Source: Chryseobacterium balustinum (GTDB lineage Bacteria; Bacteroidota; Bacteroidia; Flavobacteriales; Weeksellaceae). From it: a stretch of DNA of 64,000 bases. Made by a program: the position numbers and the translations under genes. Position 1 is the stretch's first letter. Each line of letters opens with the position of its first letter. Below the pieces are notes generated by a model. It did no database searches and was not told where the DNA came from. It worked only from the letters and a program-made list of their open reading frames with translations. Shown piece after piece: positions 53,782 through 61,373 of the stretch. The stretch covers positions 1 through 64,000 of the forward strand of contig NZ_FUZE01000015.1 in assembly GCF_900168205.1 (NCBI RefSeq), in the 5' to 3' direction.

Positions 53782-54696
53782 TTATAATAAATTTTCTATT
53801 CCTTTCTTTAAAAAATTAACGTACTCGTTTCTTACATTTTGGGGTTCAATCTTTATCAGTCTTTCTGCGTGTGTGGCTAATTCTTGGTAAAAGTCGTAGG
53901 TGGGAACCAGCCGTAACTGAATCTTAAAATTGTTTTCATCATCAACCAATATTTTTTGAGAATGATGAATAGGAAGCGATTTTACGAACTTTCTTTGCCC
54001 TGTAATAAAAGAAAGTTCAATTTTTAATGGCTCAACATCTACTGTAGAAACAATCCCAAATGAATTAACAAACATCTTTTCAATATCATATTCTTGCTTG
54101 TGAAATTGTGCATGGTGTATTTCTAAATTGGTGATTCGATCTAGTCCAAAAATTCTTAATTCAAAATCAGATTTTTGAGTATCAACGGCCAATAAATACC
54201 AGCGGTTTCTAAATTCTTTCAGAGCATACGGTTCAACCACTTTTCTGTTTCCAGTTTTTTCCCAATGCCGAACATATTCAAACGAAATTTTTTTTAAATT
54301 TTGAATCGCATGAACAAATTCATCAAAATTATAAAGTCCGGAAGCTTGTCTTTTTTCAAATATAATTACATCTTGGTGATTACCAATTTGCTTGTAGGCG
54401 TTAATCAGAATAAAGGTATCCAACAATGTAGAATTAGTTTCATCCGAATCAGGATCAAGTGCATGAAACTTTTTATTTGAGTTTTTAAACTGAATATTGA
54501 CATTGTAAACTTCTTTGATTACTTTCCTGTCCCGCTGAAAAGTTTTTTCACTAAATGGAAGTTGCTCTTCTCCTTCTCTGTAGGCTCGTTCTTCCAAATA
54601 TTTAGCTATTTCATAATAATCAGCTCCATCTTTTTTTGATTGTAAAAAATTCACAATGTACGTCAACCTTAAAAGCGTATCTTGTCTATTGGCCAT
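53782..54696 (-). CDS. WYL-domain transcriptional regulator WYL2 (304 aa)
   Basis: An N-terminal HTH region (RQDTLLRLTYIVNFLQSKKD, DYYEIAKYLEERAYREGEEQ, SEKTFQRDRKVIKEVYNVNI) is followed by a WYL domain near 140-205 (KKISFEYVRHWEKTGNR; VEPYALKEFRNRWYLLAVDT; LRIFGLDRITNLEIH) and a C-terminal WCX segment. It is a likely ligand-controlled repressor. Its promoter has GGTCATTTTTTGACC, a near-perfect palindrome over the -33 region, so it probably represses itself as well as the SLOG gene and the cREC operon. Its operator differs from that of WYL1. Confidence 0.87.
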   Translation of the reverse strand: MANRQDTLLRLTYIVNFLQSKKDGADYYEIAKYLEERAYREGEEQLPFSEKTFQRDRKVIKEVYNVNIQFKNSNKKFHALDPDSDETNSTLLDTFILINAYKQIGNHQDVIIFEKRQASGLYNFDEFVHAIQNLKKISFEYVRHWEKTGNRKVVEPYALKEFRNRWYLLAVDTQKSDFELRIFGLDRITNLEIHHAQFHKQEYDIEKMFVNSFGIVSTVDVEPLKIELSFITGQRKFVKSLPIHHSQKILVDDENNFKIQLRLVPTYDFYQELATHAERLIKIEPQNVRNEYVNFLKKGIENLL

Positions 54697-54710
54697 GGTT
54701 TAATTTTACC

Positions 54711-54744
54711 TAAAGATAATTTTTAAGTCGGTCAAAAAATGACC
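54711..54744 (-). promoter_or_regulatory. operator-promoter of WYL2 and the nuclease (GGTCA type)
   Basis: Read leftward, GGTCATTTTTTGACC begins at 54744 and TATCTTTA ends at 54711, again 34 nt. The palindrome GGTCA-TTTTT-TGACC is the best conserved site of the three. The ATG of WYL2 lies 15 bp further on at 54696. Confidence 0.75.
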
Positions 54745-54754
54745 TTTAAAAAAA

Positions 54755-55054
54755 CTATTTTTCTTTTTTTTGAAATTTTTGAAAATTTTTAAGGAGTGAT
54801 TCTATATTCAATTTGCCAACAGGATTTTGGCTATGAACAAAAAAACATGGAAGATCAAGCTGCTTTTCCAAACAATACTCAACTAAAAATTTAGCACAAT
54901 CGTATCCTGTCTTTCCTAACCCCAAGTCGTGATCAAAAGAAATAAAATTTGGGAATCCCCTATGTCGAATGAAGTTAACAAATTCATCATAAGAGGTAAC
55001 TAAAAGAAAATTTTTTGGACATGCTCTTACATCGTCTAAATATAAATTTACCAT
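54755..55054 (-). CDS. cyclic-phosphate processing receiver-domain protein, cREC (99 aa)
   Basis: It has the family features: VNLYLDDVRACP with D7-D8, ISFDHDLGLGKTGYDCA with D41-H42-D43, and a final CFFVHSQNPVGKLNIESLL with His74. cREC domains resemble receivers but carry His and other residues proposed to process cyclic phosphate or RNA 2',3'-cyclic phosphate ends. It is 2 bp from the preceding gene at 55057, so the two are coupled. It has no fused kinase or effector. With the SLOG protein in the same promoter group, a nucleotide or RNA-end signal is plausible. Confidence 0.8.
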   Translation of the reverse strand: MVNLYLDDVRACPKNFLLVTSYDEFVNFIRHRGFPNFISFDHDLGLGKTGYDCAKFLVEYCLEKQLDLPCFFVHSQNPVGKLNIESLLKNFQKFQKKEK

Positions 55055-55056
55055 TA

Positions 55057-55368
55057 TTAAGATTGAATTTTTATAACGTATTTCTTTCCATCATTCATTG
55101 CTTCTTCAAACAAAGAAAGTTCAATTAAAATATCCGGCTCTGAAGGACTTCGATGAGACTTATGATAAAGAGATAAGCTTTCTAATTTTTTGAAATGAGT
55201 TGCATCTAGCTCCCAATCAAAGTCCGGCAAAAAACTATGGAGTTTCTCAAAAAATAATTTTTCATTGATCTTCAATTTAGCGTCCGCTTTATTTTCATCA
55301 TCAACAATAAATAAAGACTTAATAAAACCTGATTGAATTTTGAATTTATTACTATTTAGAATCTCCAT
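55057..55368 (-). CDS. hypothetical protein ahead of the cREC gene (103 aa)
   Basis: An in-frame ATG at 55410 exists, but it lies inside the operator and upstream of the -7 box (55386-55393), so ATG 55368 (MEILNSNKFKIQSGFIKSLF) is the expressed start. The protein is acidic and beta-rich with LHSFLPDFDWELDATHFKKL and ends in KYVIKIQS. No domain is recognised. It is coupled to cREC and is likely a partner or adaptor of it. Confidence 0.6.
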   Translation of the reverse strand: MEILNSNKFKIQSGFIKSLFIVDDENKADAKLKINEKLFFEKLHSFLPDFDWELDATHFKKLESLSLYHKSHRSPSEPDILIELSLFEEAMNDGKKYVIKIQS

Positions 55369-55385
55369 TTTTTTAATTTGGAAAA

Positions 55386-55419
55386 CAAATTTATCAGTTA
55401 AGTCAGACAAAATGTGACC
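55386..55419 (-). promoter_or_regulatory. operator-promoter of the cREC operon (GGTCA type)
   Basis: Read leftward, GGTCACATTTTGTCTGAC starts at 55419 and TAAATTTG, an exact -7 box, ends at 55386, 34 nt. The site shares GGTCA-N6-G-C-GACTTAA-like bases with the WYL2 promoter. This defines the start of the hypothetical gene at 55368. Confidence 0.75.
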
Positions 55420-55433
55420 ACTCTTTTTATTTT

Positions 55434-56837
55434 TTAATACCCCTTCCCCACATCCAAAACCTTTCCAACTGCAGATCTAGTAATTTTATAAACCATCTGC
55501 AGCGGGGATTTTGGAACACTTAGTGGAATTCTAAATCCTAATTCCTTGCTAACTCCATTCATGATATTGAGTTTGCTTAATTCCTGGATTCCTGAATTTT
55601 TTAAAATCTCCTGTTTGATGGGTGAAGTAATTTGTGAAACGAGCGTTTTACTGGTTGCCTTTACTTTAGAACTCAAAATTGCCTTCCTCTCCTTCTTCTG
55701 TTGATTAAATTTCTCATAAGATCTGGTTCTCTGAAAATGAAATTTCTGATCAAAACTCTGTTCAGATTTTTTGAAGAAATTATCCCTATTAAATCCTACT
55801 GCAATATTTTTATTAGCAACTGTTCCGGCTCGGTGATTAGATAATGGAGAAATAGATTTTCGGTGCCTTTTGTTGGGACAATTATCATATCTTGATACAA
55901 TCACATGAACATGATACTGTTGTCCGCCTTTTCGCATCCCTTCTCTAATAACCTGCCCGGTTACTTTATCTTTAAACAATTGTTTTTGAAGATCTTCTAC
56001 TTCTTTTTTTACATCTTCACGAGTCGAATAGCTAAGTTCATTAATTCTTTTTTGAATTTTTCGGTTAGCCATCACCCAATTGTCATTTCCTTTGTACGTT
56101 CTTTTTTCTTCAACTTTTGCAAACCAAACCAAATCATTTTCATCCATTTTTCGTACGGAAAAGTCTTTGCCAATATCCTTTGCTTTCTGCTCACGCAACT
56201 TCTGATATTTTTCAGCAAACGAAGAGTCATTTGGAGAAATTCCCTTTGAGAATAATTCTTGCTTGGCTGAGTGGTTAATTTCTTTTTCTTCTTTTTGGCT
56301 GGGTAATTTGTCCGGATTAGCGTAAACAGTACGATCAAAATTTTCAGCATAATTTTTCATCACATCTCTCGTATATTCCCGAAGTGACTGATGTATTAAA
56401 TCATTTTTTATCAGATTCAAATATCTACTTCCCTCTTCTGTTTTGCTCAAAATTTCCTGTTCTTTTTCACCAATTCCTTTAGACTTCAATTCGAGATTCA
56501 CAACTTCATTCAGATGTTCAATTTCATCTTTTCCGGGCGAAATATTAAGCATGAAAAATTTGCTTTCATTCTCTTTAGAACGATAACTTAAGTTGTCATC
56601 AATTTTATCGGAAGCTTGATCCTTTGTTAAAAATTTTTCCTCATTATTTTCAACATTGGTAAAAAACAAATTTTGATTTTCTATCTGCTGATCATAGTTC
56701 GAAAGTTCTAAATCTTCGCTTTCTTTTAAATCTTCAAACTCAGATTCTCTTCCAATATTTTCCTTATCAAGATACTCTAAAATGCCTTTTGAGCTGGTCG
56801 AAATTCTAGGATCGTGTTTTGTGAAAGAAATATGCAT
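55434..56837 (-). CDS. mobilization relaxase-like protein, DUF5712 type (467 aa)
   Basis: It opens with MHISFTKHDPRISTSSKGIL and has a large acidic insert. Near 305-320 is GGQQYHVHVIVSRYDNC, whose paired His residues (309, 311) match the metal-binding HUH motif of relaxases. DUF5712 proteins are the MobB-type partners of BfmA/BtgA in Bacteroidota mobilizable elements. The start overlaps the bfmA stop as an ATG/TAG junction near 56837, so translation is coupled. It should nick oriT, probably in 57413-57722. Confidence 0.75.
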   Translation of the reverse strand: MHISFTKHDPRISTSSKGILEYLDKENIGRESEFEDLKESEDLELSNYDQQIENQNLFFTNVENNEEKFLTKDQASDKIDDNLSYRSKENESKFFMLNISPGKDEIEHLNEVVNLELKSKGIGEKEQEILSKTEEGSRYLNLIKNDLIHQSLREYTRDVMKNYAENFDRTVYANPDKLPSQKEEKEINHSAKQELFSKGISPNDSSFAEKYQKLREQKAKDIGKDFSVRKMDENDLVWFAKVEEKRTYKGNDNWVMANRKIQKRINELSYSTREDVKKEVEDLQKQLFKDKVTGQVIREGMRKGGQQYHVHVIVSRYDNCPNKRHRKSISPLSNHRAGTVANKNIAVGFNRDNFFKKSEQSFDQKFHFQRTRSYEKFNQQKKERKAILSSKVKATSKTLVSQITSPIKQEILKNSGIQELSKLNIMNGVSKELGFRIPLSVPKSPLQMVYKITRSAVGKVLDVGKGY

Positions 56838-57412
56838 TAGCCAAAAATATTATCAAATTCACCTTTACTTAAACTCGCTTCAAACTTACTTGAAAAAGGA
56901 TTTTTATTAGACTGAAATTTCGACTGAAGTAAATTAATTCTTTGCTGTAGCTTTTCGTTTTCAAGCTCTAAAATTTCATGAGAAGCGGTTAGTTTTTCAA
57001 AGTCTTTTTGAAGTTTTAGATCAACAATATTTTCAGTTTTTTGTTTTGTCTCAACATCAGATATTATTTTCGTCTCTATCACTTTTTCTGGTTTATGTAA
57101 TAATTTAAAAAGCTCATCCATCTTGTCATTCACATCAATGATTTTACCAAAATACAAATCATTGTACTTGCCCAATCTTTTGTAAACACCATCAATCCTA
57201 GCATCCAGTTTGCCCTTAAAATCGACCATATCTTTTTTCAAAGAGTCATTATCAAATCCAAACTTTTTACTGTCATTGTTTCTATAGCTAATTAACTCAT
57301 TTATTAGCCTGTCCATTGACGTGATCTTATATATCTTCTTCAGATTTGTAAGATTAATATGGGTCATCTCTGAAACCACGATCTTTTTAAAAATTTCACT
57401 ATTTTTTTCCAT
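56837..57412 (-). CDS. bfmA: BfmA/BtgA-like mobilization accessory protein (191 aa)
   Basis: The N-terminal 60 residues look like a small DNA-binding helix domain (VVSEMTHINLTNLKKIYKIT, SMDRLINELISYRNND). A coiled-coil centre follows (LQKDFEKLTASHEILELENE) and a Phe/Ser-rich tail ending GEFDNIFG. BfmA/BtgA proteins bind oriT and help the relaxase form the relaxosome. It precedes the relaxase in the usual order and is followed upstream by the likely oriT region. Confidence 0.75.
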   Translation of the reverse strand: MEKNSEIFKKIVVSEMTHINLTNLKKIYKITSMDRLINELISYRNNDSKKFGFDNDSLKKDMVDFKGKLDARIDGVYKRLGKYNDLYFGKIIDVNDKMDELFKLLHKPEKVIETKIISDVETKQKTENIVDLKLQKDFEKLTASHEILELENEKLQQRINLLQSKFQSNKNPFSSKFEASLSKGEFDNIFG

Positions 57413-57629
57413 AAATAAAATTATAATTACCTATTTATCAATTTATTAAAAATTTTCATACCTTAAATTTTGGCATTATATAAATTATGATTAAATTTAA
57501 TCAACTATATATCAGTACGATGGCTATAAAAGCCTCGTTCCCTCTTGCTTTCCAAATTATACGTTTAAATTTAGCAATAAATTTACAATTAAGGGGACAA
57601 TAATTGCCAAAATTATACCTATTTCCATG

Positions 57630-57673
57630 TTTCTTTTTCTGCGGATTTTGCCTAAAATCCGCAGAAAAAGAAA
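57630..57673. terminator. 20-bp perfect hairpin in the oriT gap
   Basis: Positions 57630-57649 (ends in CTGCGGATTTT) pair perfectly with 57654-57673 (starts AAAATCCGCAG) over 20 bp with a 4-nt loop. It lies between the two minus-strand units, ArdC to the right and bfmA to the left. It could be a strong terminator, a transfer-related structure, or both. Confidence 0.6.
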
Positions 57674-57693
57674 CCCCGATTTTTAAATCAGGG
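57674..57693 (-). terminator. terminator of the ArdC-like gene
   Basis: Read leftward, CCCTGATTT-AAAA-ATCGGGG forms a GC-rich stem, followed by TTTCTTTTTC. It lies 30 bp past the stop of the ArdC-like gene at 57723 and before the 20-bp palindrome, so two hairpins follow one another. Confidence 0.65.
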
Positions 57694-57722
57694 TATCAAT
57701 TTATAAATATTCAATAAGAAAT

Positions 57723-58679
57723 CTATTGTAAATTTTCGAGATATTTTTTTCCTCTTTTAGACTCTACAAATGCACTGCGCATTTTTATGGTTCTATCTTC
57801 ACGATTTGAGCCTGACCAACTTTTAAGATAACGCACGCTATTGATAAATTCGTCTGAAATTCCGAACTGTAGGCAAATAAGCATTGAACCCATTTCGGCA
57901 ATTAATTCTTCAAAAGAATAACTTTCCTTATCATCATGCCCCTTCAGATTTCTGTCGAGTCTTCCCTCGTGCCCTGTCCAATGTAATATTTCATGAAACA
58001 ACGTACTGTAATATTTAGAAGCCGAAATAAAATATTGCTTTTTAGGAAGCAATACAAAATCAGATCCAGGAGAATAGAAAGCAATTTCGTTGATAGAATA
58101 ACGCAAATTTAGATTTCCGTTTTTTATAATATTATAAACAAATTTTTCAGAATTTTCTATTTCTAAAATGTCAGATTCTTTAGCGTTTTGTACTGATAAA
58201 CTGACATTAATTTCATCTAAATTTTCAATCTGTTCTGAATTAAAAACAACATAATTTCTAACACATGGAATCTTAACAATTTTCTTTTTCTCTTCTTTAC
58301 TCATTTTTGCTGCTACTTCATTTTTCACAGTTTTACCACTTTCTTTATCTTTAAAAATGTAAGTAAAAAATTCAATTAAACATCCTTTTGAACCTTTCTT
58401 TAATCTTCCTCCAGCTTTCGCAATACTGTTAAAAGTTGCATATCTTGCTGATGAAAATTTTTTCACCATCGTGTCTAGATATAGCGCCAAAACATTGTAG
58501 CCTTGGTAATGTGTTCCCGTAAATAAATTGGAAGGATACACCGTTCTCAAGTCGCTGTACATTTCCCAATCACCAGCATTAACTTTGTCTAAATCTTGCA
58601 AGATTCTTTCAATAAACTGATCTGATTTTTTTTCGTTTTTTTTACTTAAAACTGCCGTATTTTCTGTAATTGTTTGCAT
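57723..58679 (-). CDS. ArdC-like antirestriction protein with zincin domain (318 aa)
   Basis: The N-terminal part (residues 20-150) has the ArdC ssDNA-binding pattern: QFIERILQDLDKVNAGDWEM, LFTGTHYQGYNVLALYLDTM, RYATFNSIAKAGGRLKKGSK. The C-terminal part is a zincin-like metallopeptidase with HEILHWTGHEGRLDR, HEILH at 229-233, and SFEELIAEMGS for the third ligand. ArdC proteins protect incoming plasmid or transposon DNA from restriction and support transfer. It belongs with the mobilization genes and contrasts with the restriction system in the same island. Confidence 0.85.
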   Translation of the reverse strand: MQTITENTAVLSKKNEKKSDQFIERILQDLDKVNAGDWEMYSDLRTVYPSNLFTGTHYQGYNVLALYLDTMVKKFSSARYATFNSIAKAGGRLKKGSKGCLIEFFTYIFKDKESGKTVKNEVAAKMSKEEKKKIVKIPCVRNYVVFNSEQIENLDEINVSLSVQNAKESDILEIENSEKFVYNIIKNGNLNLRYSINEIAFYSPGSDFVLLPKKQYFISASKYYSTLFHEILHWTGHEGRLDRNLKGHDDKESYSFEELIAEMGSMLICLQFGISDEFINSVRYLKSWSGSNREDRTIKMRSAFVESKRGKKYLENLQ

Positions 58680-58729
58680 AACTATTTTGTATGATTTAAT
58701 ATGAAATTGAATATTGTGAAGTTTGATTT

Positions 58730-59173
58730 TTATAAATGACCTTCGTCTAGAAAAGAGTAATAATGCTCTGAAGTAAGAATGATATGATCGAGTACAGAAA
58801 AATCTAAAACCTTTGCAGCTTCTTTAATTTTATCCGTCATTTTGATGTCTTGAGTTGACGGTTTTAGATTTCCAGACGGATGATTGTGACAAACAACTAT
58901 TGCGCTTGCATTACATAATAATGCTCCCTGCATCACAATTCTTACATCTACTAGTGTAGAATTGATTCCGCATTCTGATACTTTTTTAATTCCTAAAACT
59001 TTATTTTTTTGGTCTAAATAAAGTGCGTAAAAACTTTCTTTATAGTCAATTTGTTCAGTGTCAAAATGAGCCCTAAAAACTTCTGATACTTCGTAAGAAT
59101 TAGAAACTATTCTTTCTGCGTTTCCTTTTCTTGAATAGCTTAATTTGATTTCGTTTACAATATTAAAATTCAT
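58730..59173 (-). CDS. radC: RadC-like JAB-domain protein (147 aa)
   Basis: The JAMM metal site is AIVVCHNHPSGNLKPSTQDI, with His96, His98 and Asp109, complete. Length fits the short RadC form common in Bacteroidota mobile elements. A role in repair or transfer has been proposed, not proven. It lies 50 bp upstream of the ArdC-like gene on the same strand and has a GC-rich hairpin in its leader at 59187-59216. Confidence 0.85.
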   Translation of the reverse strand: MNFNIVNEIKLSYSRKGNAERIVSNSYEVSEVFRAHFDTEQIDYKESFYALYLDQKNKVLGIKKVSECGINSTLVDVRIVMQGALLCNASAIVVCHNHPSGNLKPSTQDIKMTDKIKEAAKVLDFSVLDHIILTSEHYYSFLDEGHL

Positions 59174-59186
59174 CTTTTTTGCTCCG

Positions 59187-59216
59187 AGTACGGCGGAGGC
59201 TTGCTTTTCCCGTACT
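59187..59216 (-). promoter_or_regulatory. GC-rich leader hairpin before radC
   Basis: AGTACGG (59187-59193) and CCGTACT (59210-59216) form a 7-bp stem around a 16-nt loop, 13 bp before the radC start. It is much richer in GC than the surroundings and lies in the transcribed leader, so it may affect translation. Confidence 0.4.
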
Positions 59217-59654
59217 TAAAAATTTAAAACTTGTGATTTGCAGATTGAAGGAAATTTTGATTTTTCTATAAATCCTTATTCTTTTGAAGAATAGAAGACT
59301 AATGGAAGTTTTAAATTTCAATGAACTGCTTTTGCATTTTGTGAGGTTTCTGACTTTTCTATGCGGATTATACTATTGAGGAAAAGCACAAAAAAACTGA
59401 AATCAAATCCTTGAAATCAGCTGTAAGATGAATATTGATGAAGCCTGAAATATATTTGTGGTGGGTTTGGAAAATCTCATTTTTCGGATTCCCAAATAGA
59501 TTTTTTGTGAAGTGGTTGACGCAATAAATTTGCTATAGAAAATCAGAGAAAACCCGACAAGATGAAGAAGTGTTGAAATATAAAATACCATACTTTATTC
59601 TCAAACTACGGTAATCCGTATATTATATCAATTACGTTCCTTTACTTTTACAAA
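59217..59654. other. intergenic region between radC and the next plus-strand gene
   Basis: About 440 bp without a convincing gene. A 62-codon minus-strand frame (59403-59591) has no promoter or domain and I leave it out. The plus-strand gene at 59655 must start from a promoter near its upstream side; TACTTTTA at about 59640 is a weak candidate for a -7 box. Confidence 0.35.
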
Positions 59655-59900
59655 ATGAAGGAACTCCATATGTTAATTAATATTCTGGATAATTTACCTA
59701 ATAATAATTTGAGAAGAAATTATTTAGAATCCATCAGAAAGGATCCTAATATCGGGAGACATGATCTATTAAGATTAGCTTGTAATGTTCTGCAGGAAAG
59801 TGATTTTATAGAATCGAAGTATAAAGTGAGTTTTGTAGACTCTTTAAAAGACATATTTAAAAAGCAATTTAAAACTACCCTCAGAGGTTCAGTAGAATGA
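59655..59900 (+). CDS. small protein of unknown function (81 aa)
   Basis: The protein (MKELHMLINILDNLPNNNLR, RNYLESIRKDPNIGRHDLLR) is helical, soluble and slightly basic, with a LACNVLQESDFIESKYKVSF centre. There is no signal peptide and no known domain. It could be a small DNA-associated or regulatory protein. It precedes an unrelated membrane protein gene by about 130 bp. Confidence 0.5.
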   Translation: MKELHMLINILDNLPNNNLRRNYLESIRKDPNIGRHDLLRLACNVLQESDFIESKYKVSFVDSLKDIFKKQFKTTLRGSVE

Positions 59901-60031
59901 GGTTTATTAGCCAGCAGAAGCTAAAGCCATAAATTTTCATATCTTTACGGTAAACCATGTAAACTTGTCGCCACTGATGCCCGCCAATAGAAGGTCCAGA
60001 AAAATTCGACACAAATTGATCTAAAAAACTA

Positions 60032-61306
60032 ATGAAGCAACAAATTTTAAGAATTATAAACGGTTATAATTTCGAACAAAAAGAGGGAAGATTTATTGAA
60101 ACTAAAATATGGAATGATATTTTTACCTACAATTCCTTAAAATCAAATTCAATTGCGAAAAATAAATCTGCGACGCAAGTACATGATTTAAACTTAAATG
60201 AAGAAATTCTTTTATTAATACAAAATGGGATAACTGAAAAAGATTCTGTCATAATTACAGAATCTTTTATTTCGTACGCTGAGAATAATTTGTTTTCTAA
60301 GAATTTACTGGTGAAGATTTTATGGTCCGAAATTATCACTATTCAATTTATAAATCATTCCTTGGTATTTTCTAAGAAGAATGGCGAAATAATAAATTTT
60401 GACATTGTTAAATTTTTTGCAAAAAATAAAGAAAAGGCAAGTTTACTTGTAGAATTGATACAAAGAATTTTACGCATAACTAGTGGAGAAAAGGAAACTA
60501 TTGTAAAAATTAATAATACCCCGGTAGATTTACAAAAACATAAAAAGATAATTTTAGCTGTAGCTGGTATTTTAATTTTATCGATAGGTGGTATAAGCCT
60601 AAATTTCTACAGTAAATCAAAAGATCAAAGTAAAGATTTGTCCGCACAGCAGCCCCAAGAGATAACAGAAGCAAAACCTAAAATAGAATATGACACAATC
60701 TGGAGTGAGGTTGAGAAAAATGACTATGAAAAGTTAACTACCTTCAAATCTGTAAATGTTTTCAATGAGCCTTACGAAATTACAATGAAGGAACCTGAGG
60801 CTTGGGGACTTTTAAAAGGTGCTGACAGAATTATTATTCCAATTGAAATACCTTCTAATACAAAATATTGGATTTACAGAATAAATCTTACAAATGCACG
60901 GATAGAAAGTGGTGAAGCAAAACTGGTAAATGATGTTGATTCCCAACTAAAAACTTTCACAATTTTAGGAGCAGACACAAAAGAGGAAACTATTGTAGAA
61001 TCTTCATTAACAAGAGAACTATTAAACTCTCTAACCGCACCCACTAAAGAGAAGCCCTTTACTAATGTATATTTTATAGATAATAAGAAAGATGCACAAA
61101 ATTTTCAAGATTTAAAATCTTTCAATTATGACATAAATAATTCCATTAAAAATACTCACTCAAGAAATGGATTGATCAAATTTAATAAATCTCAATACGT
61201 CTACCTCGCTCTCGAAAATGATGGGTTTGAAGATGACATCTATGTAAACTTGGAGGTGGTGGCTTTGATTGAAAATACAAGATATTTTAAGCTTTCTGCG
61301 AAATGA
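60032..61306 (+). CDS. unknown membrane protein with PH-like N-terminal domain (424 aa)
   Basis: The first 150 residues contain beta-strand-rich KILWSEIITIQFINHSLVFS and NFDIVKFFAKN, a pattern like bacterial PH domains. A membrane helix lies near 172-190 (KIILAVAGILILSIGGISLN), followed by a charged linker and a C-terminal domain of about 210 residues with ADRIIIPIEIPSNTKYWIYR and INLTNARIESGEAKLV. It may be a surface or membrane-anchored sensor. No family is recalled. A 67-bp gap separates it from the next gene in the same direction. Confidence 0.5.
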   Translation: MKQQILRIINGYNFEQKEGRFIETKIWNDIFTYNSLKSNSIAKNKSATQVHDLNLNEEILLLIQNGITEKDSVIITESFISYAENNLFSKNLLVKILWSEIITIQFINHSLVFSKKNGEIINFDIVKFFAKNKEKASLLVELIQRILRITSGEKETIVKINNTPVDLQKHKKIILAVAGILILSIGGISLNFYSKSKDQSKDLSAQQPQEITEAKPKIEYDTIWSEVEKNDYEKLTTFKSVNVFNEPYEITMKEPEAWGLLKGADRIIIPIEIPSNTKYWIYRINLTNARIESGEAKLVNDVDSQLKTFTILGADTKEETIVESSLTRELLNSLTAPTKEKPFTNVYFIDNKKDAQNFQDLKSFNYDINNSIKNTHSRNGLIKFNKSQYVYLALENDGFEDDIYVNLEVVALIENTRYFKLSAK

Positions 61307-61373
61307 TATTCAAAGAGAAAGCACCGTTAAGGCTAAAATGTCAAAACTTATACTATATATTTAAACTATAAAT

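Larger units (their letters stand above)
57413..57722. other. candidate oriT region upstream of the mobilization genes
   Basis: The 310-bp gap upstream of bfmA is the natural place for oriT. A GGCTATAAAAGCC inverted repeat near 57522-57534 is followed by a GC-rich strand CTCGTTCCCTCTTGCTTTCC, which stands out in AT-rich surroundings. The right part holds a perfect 20-bp palindrome (57630-57673). I cannot identify a nic site from sequence. Confidence 0.4.

Noticed and set aside
59403..59591. 62-codon minus-strand frame with a hydrophobic start
   Set aside because: No -7 box, no partner, and biased AT-rich sequence gives such frames by chance.
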